From: Gnetum montanum | Taxonomy: Eukaryota > Streptophyta > Gnetopsida > Gnetales > Gnetaceae | Reading direction: 5' to 3' | Assembly: GCA_015680685.1 (NCBI GenBank) | Contig: MNCI01033474.1 | Coordinates: forward strand, 2,420,117-2,484,116 | Length of the DNA: 64,000 nt | Shown here: positions 32,372 to 43,054 of the stretch, one piece after another | Layout: each line of letters begins with the position of its first letter | Position numbering within the stretch: position 1 is the stretch's first letter | The notes under the pieces: generated by a model | What the model was told of the DNA's origin: nothing | What the model saw: only the letters and a program-made list of their open reading frames with translations | The model's database searches: none | Program-made: the position numbers and the translations under genes

Positions 32372-33839
32372 TGTACTGACCTAAATCGTCGGTGTAAAGC
32401 TGGAAAGGAAACAGACACCGAGAGATCGTCGAACAGCCACAGCTAACCATACCTTCGCCCGAGGGCAAGCTGGAAAAGTAAACGAAGGCAAAGTACCTTG
32501 GATGGTCTGCACGCAAATCAACCAAGGACTTCCCCGAGCGTAAGCTACAGCTAGCGCTGGGGTTATCGTAAACGGGATGTAAACGAAATGCAAACAATAA
32601 TACAAAATGTAAACAGAGCATACTGAATTATAAATAATGTGTAAACAAAGCTATATTGTAAACAAAGCATAAACTGAAGTAAATAATGTAAATGGAAGAC
32701 AATAATGAAACTGTATTGTATTTTTTAAATAAGAATATGCACCGGTCAAAGCGTAGTTGCACACATGTGAATGGCAAGTTAAACACCTAGCCCCAGAATG
32801 ATATGACACGATAATGTGAAGATGAAATGGGATGAACGTGAGAAATACTTGGAAGCCAACAATTAGGTTTGTCAAGCGCCCAAGGATTGCAAATTCTGTC
32901 CTTCTTCAAAGTTGTCAATCTCTCCAATTTTTTGCCTCCCAGTTTATGTGAATTGATAAAGTATTTATAGAGTTGGGATGGGTGCTAGATAGTTGCATTC
33001 TTTGACCAGGTTCAATGTATCTGTGTTGAATAGTTGTGCACGAGTTGGATGTGTGCTAGATATTTGTCTTCCTTGACTAGATTCAATGTATCTCACAACG
33101 TGTGGGTCATTCAAGCCCATGAAAATACAAATAATTTAGACAAGCCCTTAAATGATAAAAATTTACAAAGAAAATCAAGGAGGATTAACTCTGCCTTGCT
33201 TGTCTAGCATCCAACGTGACCTGCAATGTGACCTCCAAAACTTGCAATTTTGAGCTGAAATCTAGAATTTTTAAAGGCTGAGACCCATAGTTATCAATAG
33301 TGGACCCTGAGGATGACTTGCACCCTTGAAATCAAGTCATTTTGGCTTAGTTTTAGGGCTCTAAAAATTGGTGACGCTGATCCTTACGCTGTGCAACGTC
33401 TAAAAAAGTAACCCCAGCATCACCAAGCCAAAATGGCATATTTGAGGCCCAAATCTTGATTTTCTAGAGGCTGGGAACTACTAGGGACCTTGGTGAAGGT
33501 CATGAGGGGTCCTTGTGCTCAATTTCGGCCTATTTTGACTCAATTTCAGGGCTCCAAAAGTTGGTGACGCTGATCCTTACGCTGTGCAACGTCTGAAAAA
33601 GTAACCAAAGTGTACTTAGCCAAAACCAAATATTTTGAACCTGAAACTTTTGATTCTGGATGCTGGAAGTTGGTGCAGTCGTCTATGAACCCCGAGGGGA
33701 CCTTGCTTATTGAATCATGGGCCATCGAGGGCTGTTTTGGAGGCCTCCAAGTTTGGTCACGCTATACTTATGTTGGGCAGCAGCATGACTTAGCTTAATT
33801 CTTGTCTAAAAGTGCTAGGCCAAAATTAGTGGTGTTTCA
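32372..33839 (-). repeat. 5' LTR of the nested Tat-like element
   Basis: 1468 bp, colinear with 25114-26559. It carries a ~21-bp internal duplication of CAATTTC.GG (about 33520-33550) not present in the 3' LTR. Confidence 0.9.
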
Positions 33840-33844
33840 AGTGC

Positions 33845-34307
33845 AATGAGATTACCAAACACTAATCATTACTGGGTTACCAAGTGTTACACACATGCTC
33901 AAAGTGATTATACCGTGTGTGCTTACTTAGGAGAGTTGTACGATGAGAGAGAATCATTAATTAACTAATGAAAGCATTAAGTAACAATAATTAACATTAA
34001 TTAATCTATTTTGAATGCTGCAAGGTTAATCACAAAGTTTGTCTTTATTGCCGTACACAAGGTGTGCTTGGGTATACAATGCTCGAATAAAAATCTGTTC
34101 ACTTTATGACTCCTGCTACGGGTATGCAGAAATAATTCTAACTCTGAGAGGGAGAAAAGGCAAGAGTTTAGGTAAGGGACTAAGACTAACTATGCAAACC
34201 AAGTGTGCCCGCCTCTTATTTATAGGCAATGAGGCAAGCTACGATATCGCGTACGTGATATCGCATGGAAGGCCACGATATCGCGAGCACGATATTGCAG
34301 CTCATCA
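33845..34307 (-). repeat. 5' LTR of the minus-strand Athila-like element, outer part
   Basis: Continues the LTR interrupted at 25113. It includes the minus-strand TATA box (complement of CTTATTTATAGG near 34214) and the GATATC palindromes (34243-34262 and neighbours). It ends CTCATCA at 34307, followed by the GAGAT target duplication. Confidence 0.9.
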
Positions 34308-34312
34308 GAGAT

Positions 34313-34831
34313 CGAGATTGATTCTATTCACTTGCAACACTCTCACTTAGTGTAAATTTGCTTTAATTGAAATTTACTTTTTGATGCACTTAGTTTAATC
34401 ATTTATTTTCCTATGCACATTCGTAACTTGACAAAATGAATGCAACCAATTTCAAGCACAAACACAAATTCACTTAGTAATCTCAATGGTAAATGCTTGA
34501 ATTTAAAACATGTACAGCAAGTTGGGATCGAATACTCATTGCCATTAGACTATGATAGAGATTACTTTTTAACTAATTAGATCAATTAATTAAATTCTAT
34601 ATTCTCGATTAGTTTAATTGCATGGTTAGAAAACATCACAATCATATGTTTCAATTTGGGCTAAATCATACACAATAAAGCCACTACTAATCTAAGTGAG
34701 AAGACAACGATTTGTGATTATTTAATTACCTCCTAAATACTAACGTTAACACCATCCACGAATTAGAACATAGTATATTACAACGTTTGTCAATTGTATG
34801 GTGGAGTATTGGGCATACTCACCAATTATCA
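34313..34831 (+). repeat. Old plus-strand LTR, right part
   Basis: Resumes the LTR of 17307-17578 at CGAGATTGATTC, aligning with AAAGATCGAGATTACTTC in the other LTRs. Shared landmarks in order are CACTTAGT, CAATGGTAA, GGGAAGACAACG-like GTGAGAAGACAACG (about 34700), and the terminal TTGTATGGTGGAGTATTGGG...ATTATCA ending at 34831. Total LTR length is about 791 bp. Confidence 0.7.
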
Positions 34832-37800
34832 ATCATATAAGCTTTTGTTATTGAAAATTATAGAATATTAACTTGTACCTAAAGATGACTAGCTACAATT
34901 ATTCATGTAAGTCCATTAATATTTATAACTTATAAAATCTTGCTTGCAATCAATTCTGCTTTCATTTTTCAATTCCAAAAGAATAATCAACAATTAAAAA
35001 CAATTCTTCAAAAAACAAATTTTTTTTCTAAAACATAATGCTTACAATTAGCTCCCAAGCTTTGAAAAACATGAATAAATAAATGCTCGACTTCCTTGCA
35101 CTAGACTCTTTGGCATTTTCTCTTTTTTTCCTTTGACTCTTTCAATATTTCAATCATATTCTTCATCATTAAGTTGCTTCTTTCTTTGTTATGAAAATTA
35201 CCCTCTCTTTTTTCTTCTAAACATGTTGCCAAATATTTTGTACATCCTCCATTACAATAGTTTTTAACATATAATTGCATGCCCCATGCATTACAACTTT
35301 CATTATAGTACTTTTATCTCCATGTATAGATATTGCTAACATTAACCAAAATAAGGTAAAAATAACTAAATTATAACTAATAATTGATGAAACCAAAATA
35401 CTAAAGATAAAAAAACTTGCTAATCATTGGTAAATCTATGTCTTCTACAACGTACTCCAACAACTTGAAACCATCTACTATAGGCATATAAACTTAAATG
35501 ATTATCAAATCAAATGCAATTTTTCCCTTCTTTAAAAAATATAAAGCTTCACATCCACTGTGACATGTTATTCCTACAAATTCTAAAAACTAACAAATCA
35601 TCAAAACATTGCATTGAACCTCAAACTCATCTCAAAAAAATTAATCAAACATAGATATCAAAGGCCTTTGTAGTTAGAACTTAGTAATAGATTCTCCAAG
35701 CCAAGAAGATTAAGTATATCATCATTAACAAGAAGTATTGCAGTGTAGTAGAGAACATTACATCTTCTACAACTTGATCGTTGTAATGATGTCATTTCAA
35801 TATAACTTCTATGTAATATATCAAAATGACTTTGCATCCAAATAACTACTATTCATAACTCAAAAAAATTATGATTACTTCTCATGTATGCATGCTAAAT
35901 GATTTGATGTGATGTATGACCAAAAAAAAATATCAACAATAACTCTCATATATAATTTCTACATCCACAACTCTACATAATTATTGCTAGGCAAACAACC
36001 CTATGTCTATTATTGCACTTGAAAAAGCAAAAATTGCAAAGCCATATCAAGAACTACTAAGATTTTACATAGTCGTAATGAAATCACTAACAATATTGCA
36101 TGATTCAGCTATAAGTCACAGGGGTGTTAAAATGTCAATTTTTTGCTTGGGAAGTGAAGGGCCATGCTATTGTTTGTTAGGTATTTCATTGTGGCTGCAA
36201 GACATTCTTTTAATATTTCTTGCTTTCAGCCACATGGAGTATGTAATTGCCCGAAACTTCTCCATTCAATAATGAAATGATATGTGATTATTGATCAATG
36301 CACTTCATTGCCTAGTAGGTGGGACAATGTGCCAATGTGTTCCTTGACGATAATGTGTTGGCATTTCAATTACAAAGTTGGGAGTTTGGAGTAATACATC
36401 TCAAACAAAGTGGAATAATGAGTGTTTAGATTCTTAGAACCCTACCCTAGAGCCTTCGACCTCAATTAGGGCTGTGTGTGTGCAAGAAATGAAGGGAAAG
36501 TAGGAGGTAGGTAGTGCTTGAAGATTAGGAAATGCTCGACTAACCTCGATAAATAACTTCGAGTTTTGAGTATCAAATGGGCTTGCAAAAAGTAAACCAA
36601 CTCAAACCAAAAACCAATGTATGTATGTAAAAGCTCACTTTGTCATTCGCAAACAATTCAAAACTATAACCAATGTTTATAACTCTACTTAATTATTACT
36701 AGGCACACTACCCTATGTATATTACTACACCTAAAAAATAAAAATGGCAAACAATAATTCAAAGCTATAAATGATGCTTACAACAATATTACTTTCTTGA
36801 TCAAGACAACTTTAACTATGCTTATTCATACCTACAACGGTGTCCATAATATAGGTAAACTATCTACAGCTAAACACATCTTTGGTGAGTTAACAAGTCT
36901 AGTTTCTCACCAAGACTAGTTTTTATGCATTCCTCTAGTATTATTATAAAGAAATAACCATTTCGGTGACTTAGCGTTGTTATTGCTAACACAAAAACTT
37001 ACAGTTCTGGTAAAGGTTGAATCCTGAAAATAGATTCTGTGAGGCATAGAAGCTAGAGACAGCAATGCTAGAGGTAGTGTGATATGGAGAGCCCTAAGCC
37101 ACCATGCCATAGCATGGGAAGCAAAGAAGAATAGAAATCACAAGGATTTAGCAACAATCCATCGAAATCCCGTCATTGCAAATACTAACAGTGTGTAGAC
37201 ACAAGATTCTATTGTTGCCTAACCAAACAATCACAAAGATTTAAGCCCAAACAATAGTGGTAGAACCAAGAGAATTTACTTGAAATTGCAAGCAATGTAG
37301 GTAACTTGTAAATTGGTTAAGTCAAAAAGCCTAGGGAAGAGCATAATACATTCTGGCAATCTTCTCTTTTGCAAAGAGTTCTCAATTTCTTGACCACTTT
37401 GACACCAATGAAGAGAACTACAAGTAGAAGGATAATAGGATGTTCATGAGGTCTTGTTGGACTTTAGTTGTCTCACCTGCCTTCCAAATATGCTATCGAA
37501 AACATTTCCACACAAAAGTGTGAAGAAGATACAAATGCCTCCTGGTATAATAAAGGTTTTGCTAGTAGGACAACCTTTGCCTCCAAAGACACCTAGAAAA
37601 CTTAAGAGCATATTTTGTGTGGGAATGTTGATTTCCTTGGATCCTGGGCACTTGTGTACTCAAATATTTAATCAGAGCTTTGTTCCTTTAGCAACAATAT
37701 ATTCATACATGAATGAAATATCTTCAAACCATCAGATCAAATTATCGGAGGAAATAATCAAATAATGTATAAATTCTTAAGATACCAAAATAGGTGAATG

Positions 37801-37890
37801 ACGCTAGAATAGGAAGCATCTTATATAATATTGTCCTTTAAAAAATGTGTCAGGAAAAGATTATAGGAAGCAACTTAGGCATGTGACTAA
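34832..37890. other. Intergenic, no gene recognised
   Basis: AT-rich, with only short open frames (such as 36003-36272 and 37454-37765) lacking motifs. A ~70-bp block with CTCTACATAATTATTGCTAGG at about 35968-36040 recurs at about 36679-36752, and the latter sits in a short ~98-bp tandem duplication (36650-36783). Confidence 0.45.
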
Positions 37891-37899
37891 GGAAATGGG

Positions 37900-39665
37900 T
37901 ATCTCTAGATTACACTCAAATATGGAATACTTGGCTTTTGAGATTGAAGTATCCATCACAGCAATGGTATTTAAAAAGAAAAGAAACTAGTATTGCTTGT
38001 TTAATTAAAATTTTTGGAGATCATCTCATTAAGTTGTACAAAGTTAATGATAATAATCAATATTTATGGGTTAAAGTTCAAGGTATTTAATTTTTGTCAT
38101 TTTGTTCTAAGGGATTTTTCTATTTACAATTTTGCTAATCTTTCACGAGAGCATTCTTTTCAATACTTAGGTCAAGATATTGTAGAATTCTCCAACCTTA
38201 GTAAAGTTTTTCTTTGTCGAAATTTTGATTCTCGTGTTGGAGAAAATCAAATCCAAAGTCTAATTGGGAATACTCAATTAAAGTTTAGTGAATGGCTCTT
38301 TTTAGTTTACAAAACATCATCTGTTGATCATATTACAAATTAGAAGGGTATTTATTTCTTAGAATGGGATCATTACTTTGATTTTTTTAATCTTTAGTGA
38401 CATCAATAAATTTCATTCCTTCTCTCATTTCACCTAAACTAGACACCAAAGTAACTCTGCCATTGATTGTCTACTTATGATAATATAGATACAATGAAAA
38501 CTTTGAAGTGGGAGAAAAACTCCCAGAATCTCCTCATCATTATCTTAAATATAGTATTGTTATTTCAATTCATCATATTCACTATAAGAAATGCAAAACA
38601 TGTTGTGTCTCATAGAAGACCTTTGACAAGATTTTTAAACAAGGGTGGCTAATATGTTGGTCAACAATGATAATGAGTAGAATTGACTAATGCTCTTTTG
38701 TCTACAACTACTTAGATGCAAATTAAGAAGAGGCTTGTTTGCAAAAAAGCTTGGTTTAATACTAATAGTTCGACAGCTTGAAAGATGTTTTAGTTTCAAA
38801 TTTGGATGTTTCAATGCTAAAGAATTATAGAAAGCCTATGCATTTTTTTATTTTTTTTAAAAGGAAGTTCATTAAAGAAAAGTAGGAAAGAATGATTAGT
38901 GAGCTCAAATATAATCTAAAAAGCTTTTAGAATTTTTTATGAGACAAACAGCAAAATGGTTGAGATTTTTCCTTATCTACTATTCAAACCTTTCCCAATA
39001 ACCTTTTTAATCAAGAGGCTTCACCTATTGTGCAAGATAACTCTACTATTCTTGAGTTATCTCTTGATGATGTTTCTATAGGAATTCAAAAATTATCTTC
39101 TAGGAAAGGTGTTGATATCATGAATTATATGCACAAATTTTTAACTCAAGTGGCCTATTAGCATAGAAAGCAACTTACAACCTTCTTGATAAAGGGCTTT
39201 AACATGGTTTAGATCATTTTCAATGTTTTAGACAAGTAGTCTTAATTTTCAAAAAGAAAGATAAGATAGATCTTAATAATTATTGATTGATTGCAATCAA
39301 TTCAGTATTCACTAAGTTGTTGGGCACCATTTTGGACAATAATATTAGTTCATGGGTAGAAATGCAAAGTCTTCACAATCAATTGCAAGCAGACTTCAAG
39401 AGGAATCATTCTACTGTAGACCATTTGATAACTTTGCATTATTGTGTGGAGAAAGAAAAAAAGCCCAACCACAAGACTTTTATATGTTTTGTTGACTTTT
39501 CTAAGCCTTGTGATGTTGTTGCTTGAGATAAATTTTAAAAAAGATTAGATAACATTAACATTCCACAAGATCTTTTTTATGCTACTAACAAAATCCATGA
39601 GACAAAATATTACCTACAAGACACTGTTGAAAGAGCCCCCATGGATAATTGCATTGACAATGGTA
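37900..39665 (+). mobile_element. LINE relic with endonuclease and RT remains
   Basis: Plus-strand coding remains in shifting frames. Around 38215-38245 a frame reads RNFDSRVGENQ, resembling the GDFN.RVG block of APE-type LINE endonucleases. An RRPLTRFL stretch near 38615-38640 resembles the SDHRPL end of that domain. At 39070-39130 LSLDDVSIGIQKLSSRKGVD matches the region just before RT. At 39255-39525 a frame includes NSVFTKLLGTIL, HSTVDHLITLHYC and FICFVDFSKPCD, the RT blocks around the first catalytic Asp. The copy is truncated after about 39665, before the YADD region. A 1.7-kb dead copy. Confidence 0.75.
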
Positions 39666-39984
39666 GAAAACATGGGTTAGACCAATTTTTGTAGGCTACC
39701 ACTCTGGTCCAAGGAGGATCCTTTGTTCTCACAAAAAACAAAAAAGGTTGTAGGTAATATCACAAGCCCCACGCATTAGGGAAGGTGGTAGGTAATATGT
39801 ACATATCTATAAGACTGTGCAAAATGAGAAAATAGAATGAAAACTAATACAATTATCATCATCTTGGTACCTTTGTCCCATTAACATGAGCTAACTTATT
39901 AAGGTAGGCAAAGGATTTGACAATGATTTCCTATAGTCAACTATCTACCTAACACCATACTCCCTAAACATATTTTTACCATGC

Positions 39985-40085
39985 CATGAGGTGGCACATG
40001 TCTCAGGATGCCCCTTAGGATCAAACCTATGACTTGCAGATTACAAACTACATGCTTTAGCCAATTGAGCTATGTCTCACTACCA
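39985..40085 (-). mobile_element. tRNA-derived repeat (Thr-UGU-like head)
   Basis: On the minus strand: TAGCTCAATTGGC as a consensus A box, an anticodon-arm-like TGTAG TTTGTAAT CTGCA with a TGT triplet, and GGTTTGATCC as a near-consensus B box at the right spacing. The acceptor and T stems do not pair well, and extra sequence (GGGGCATCCTGAGACATGTG) continues, so a SINE or tRNA pseudogene is likelier than a working tRNA. Confidence 0.6.
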
Positions 40086-42589
40086 ATGGAAACTAATATA
40101 ATAAAAGTTAAAAAAAAAAAACATGATTCACTATTTTTACCTTTACGAGAGAAGTAAAACCACAGAAAGTAGAGTTTTGTAGAAAAGAAAAATGACAATC
40201 AATAAAACATACAAAGATATAACTTAGTATCAACATAAGGTACTAAAATACATTAATACAGAGTACAAAATAGATGCATTTATAATTAAAACCAAACACA
40301 CATCTCATGATTTTATCTCATTATAAAAAAAGTCTCCTAATTTTAAAAAATTAAATTTGAGATCAACCAACAAAGAGCTAGACCAACACATACCTAGTTT
40401 GCTTTCCCTAAAGAAAGATATCCAAGATTTAGATATTAATGCTTATGTGGCTCTCAATAAAAGTGAATGGTATGAAGAAACTTATATAGACAACCCATGT
40501 AATTGGTATAAAGCTAAGATAATGATGATGATAATTTTAAAAAATTACTTTATCACCCTCATTACATTTCTTTGGCATAGTTGTCCACAATGATACAATT
40601 CCATATTCATCATGGTCAATTTCTAAAACATGATGACATAGGTCATATCTATAACATTAGTGGATGGCCAGCCTAAAAATCATCACCATTGCCTTCATCC
40701 ATCAAATTGAGATGAACCACTGTAGTAGTTGAGTGACTTAAAAAAAGTTTTATTTTTATCGTTGGCTATCTACTTACATATATATTTTTACCAAGTATCC
40801 ATGTAGCATGTGGTTTTGAACTTTGAATCTATTATGTGTAGTACACTAATAATTAAGTCAAGGTTTGCCCTGAGCAGATCCCAAAGTTATCTATGTTTAG
40901 TATATGGTAATTGCTTATAATAATTCAATCATAATTACTAACCTTTAAATTGTTGACTTTTTAGAGTAGAAGATAATAATTTTTTGTTTTTAATATACAA
41001 TAAGAATTTATTTTGATAAAATATCAGAAATTTTTAGATTGATGGCTAGTTGTAATATTATTTTGGCCCCATATATATATATTTAATTTTTTAAAAAAAA
41101 AATTATCATTGGGGCTGTATTATATTATTTTTAGTAAACTTTGCCCCACTTGTCATATCCAAGGCATACCTTGGAAATTTGTATCAATGAAGCATCAAGA
41201 TAAGTTCAGCATGAGTTTGACTATTTCATCATCAATTCATCACTATTATTCATCATCATTTACTCAATCTTGGAAGTTGAACAATTAGAATTAGGGACAT
41301 TCCCTATTTCGATCATATCTTAGTCATTTTGCAATATTTTTCAGTGATTCCAAATTTATTAGAAAGCTAGAATAGGTGGCTATGTGCAGCTAAAATTTCA
41401 GTTTAATATCTATTATGGTTTGGGAGAAATTAGCTCTATAATTGCAAATTTTCTGCATCTCGAATTTTTACGAGAATGAATAATGGTCAATGATTAGATC
41501 ATTTCTCCCTCATCACACAACAATTTGATGTGATATTAGATTTATTTGAAAATTAATGTCAGTGAAAAGGTTCAGTAAAAATTTTAGCACAAAAAATGTA
41601 ACAACTTTTGAGTTATCATCTCTCAAAGTTTCACTACCAGAATTACCATGATTTTTGATAGATTGGAAAGAACATAACATAACCTCAGCTTTTGGATATC
41701 TTTTATAGTACTTTTTGTCCAAATTGTAGAGAACTTCCTAAGCTTTCCAAAAATACAAATTTTCCTAACTGATTCTTTGTGAAGTCAAGATAACCAAGTA
41801 ATTCTTTCACTGCCTAAAATTCCTTTATAAACTCAATGAACTAAAAATGAAATGAAAATTGCATTGCTCTTTAAAAGGCTTTTTAGCATTCTGTCAAAAG
41901 CTTTTTGACATTTACAAGTGCTAATGTTCTTAACCCGATTCACGCAATTTATCGAACTCAATGGTGAGTTTCAAAAAGTCAAGGAGGGGTACAGAAATGG
42001 GTGGGGTTACTATAGTAGAGCCCAAGGCAACTAATCTAAGCATCTGCCACAAGCAGAGCTCTAGTGACCTATAATACCATTGGTGGATTCAGAAAATAGT
42101 GATTGTTAATGAACTGAATTGATATTGATTTCAAAACATGTTTTCGTACACATACAAGAATCTTAATTCAATAAAATTATATAATACATAAGCTTATGAT
42201 GACTCCTGACGTAGTAACGTTTATATTACATCTAGGACTAATAATATGTTGTAACATGTGTATTATGAATGCCACGTCCTTTACTACATAAATTCAAATA
42301 TATGGCACTTTTGTTGTCTTTATCTTTCTAAACAGATAAAAGAAAGATTGTATTACATGATATTCATTATATTTGTAGTACTATCTATTTCCGAGGCATA
42401 GATAATTTTCCTGAAGTTAATTAGAACCCATCACAAAACTACGCATTTGTTTTGAGTCTACCTAACTTCTTAGGCAATAAATCTTTTGTCCACTACTTAC
42501 CAACCTCGGCAATACACTCCAATAACGAGGATGGGGCATGGATAATGAATTTTTCATCAATGCTCAATCTACTTCACTAAGGTTCTTTA
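40086..42589. other. Intergenic, no gene recognised
   Basis: AT-rich. The open frame 40357-40593 has no motif I recognise. No repeat partner found within the window. Confidence 0.4.
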
Positions 42590-43054
42590 TCTTTTTTCTA
42601 ATTTGCCAAATGATTACTTTGATGTATTAATTGCATGATGACATGCACCATATATAAGAATCTCATCTGGAACTTGACATAGTTAATTTGGATCATCAAC
42701 CCAGCTATCAGATTTATCATAATCATAAGCGATGGCGTGTCCCATATTATAAAACAAAGCCTTAAATAAATCAAAATCTCCATTTCCCAGAGATAGAAAA
42801 GCACACCTGTTTGACCAAGAAGCTCAAGTTTAACACCAATATGCTCTAAACTTTTCCCTGGAAAAGGTTCTATTGAAACCTGACATAAAATATATGTTTA
42901 ACTCATCTATGATCATCGACTCACTTTTTAAATGCTGATAAAATCTGCTTAAAACACATTGCAAAAAGTTCACCTCTTCAACAACATTCTCTTGGCTCTG
43001 GAATAGGGGCACCATGTAAACTTGTCCATTTTCTTTCTTTATGTTTGCCTGCAA
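42590..43054 (-). pseudogene. VPS26-like (retromer subunit) gene fragment
   Basis: The minus strand from a TTTGCAG acceptor at about 43055 reads IKKENGQVYMVPLFQSQE, nearly the invariant VPS26 block 'KKENGQ..MVPLFQSQE'. A GT...AG interval (about 42894-42980) then separates it from VSIEPFPGKSLEHIGVKLEL LGQ, the next VPS26 block, and a donor-like CAG|GTGTGC follows. So the exon/intron structure is kept and this is not a processed copy. Further down, a VPDEI near 42660 may correspond to VPGEI, but frames and spacing are damaged. N-terminal exons and most C-terminal exons (a plant VPS26 is about 300 residues) are not visible. VPS26 acts in endosome-to-Golgi/vacuole sorting with VPS35 and VPS29. 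Either a fragmentary pseudogene or part of a gene with very long introns. Confidence 0.7.

Larger units (their letters stand above)
25114..33839 (-). mobile_element. Nested Tat-like Ty3/Gypsy element, gag-protease only
   Basis: LTRs 25114-26559 (3') and 32372-33839 (5'), TG...CA ends. Flanking 5-bp duplications are AGTGT (25109-25113) and AGTGC (33840-33844), one transition apart; the uninterrupted sister LTR has AGTGC. The internal region encodes gag, a zinc-finger and an aspartic protease on the minus strand, but no RT, RNase H or integrase, so it is non-autonomous. About 2 kb of non-coding DNA follows the protease and holds the hairpin repeats. Confidence 0.9.
17579..34307 (-). mobile_element. 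Athila-like Ty3/Gypsy element, minus strand, interrupted by a nested element
   Basis: LTRs at 17579-18386 (3') and 24771-25113 plus 33845-34307 (5', split). Target duplication GAGAT at 17574-17578 and 34308-34312 is perfect. The order on the minus strand is LTR, Asp-type primer site, gag, protease, RT, long spacer, polypurine tract, LTR. RNase H and integrase are not visible. The element sits in an older LTR and is itself the target of the Tat-like element 25114-33839. All ORFs are broken. Confidence 0.9.

Noticed and set aside
36003-36272. 89-codon open frame with hydrophobic end
   Set aside because: No motif; overlaps the small repeat near 36 kb; composition like the background.
39985-40085. 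Functional tRNA-Thr gene
   Set aside because: A and B boxes are good but acceptor and T stems do not pair.
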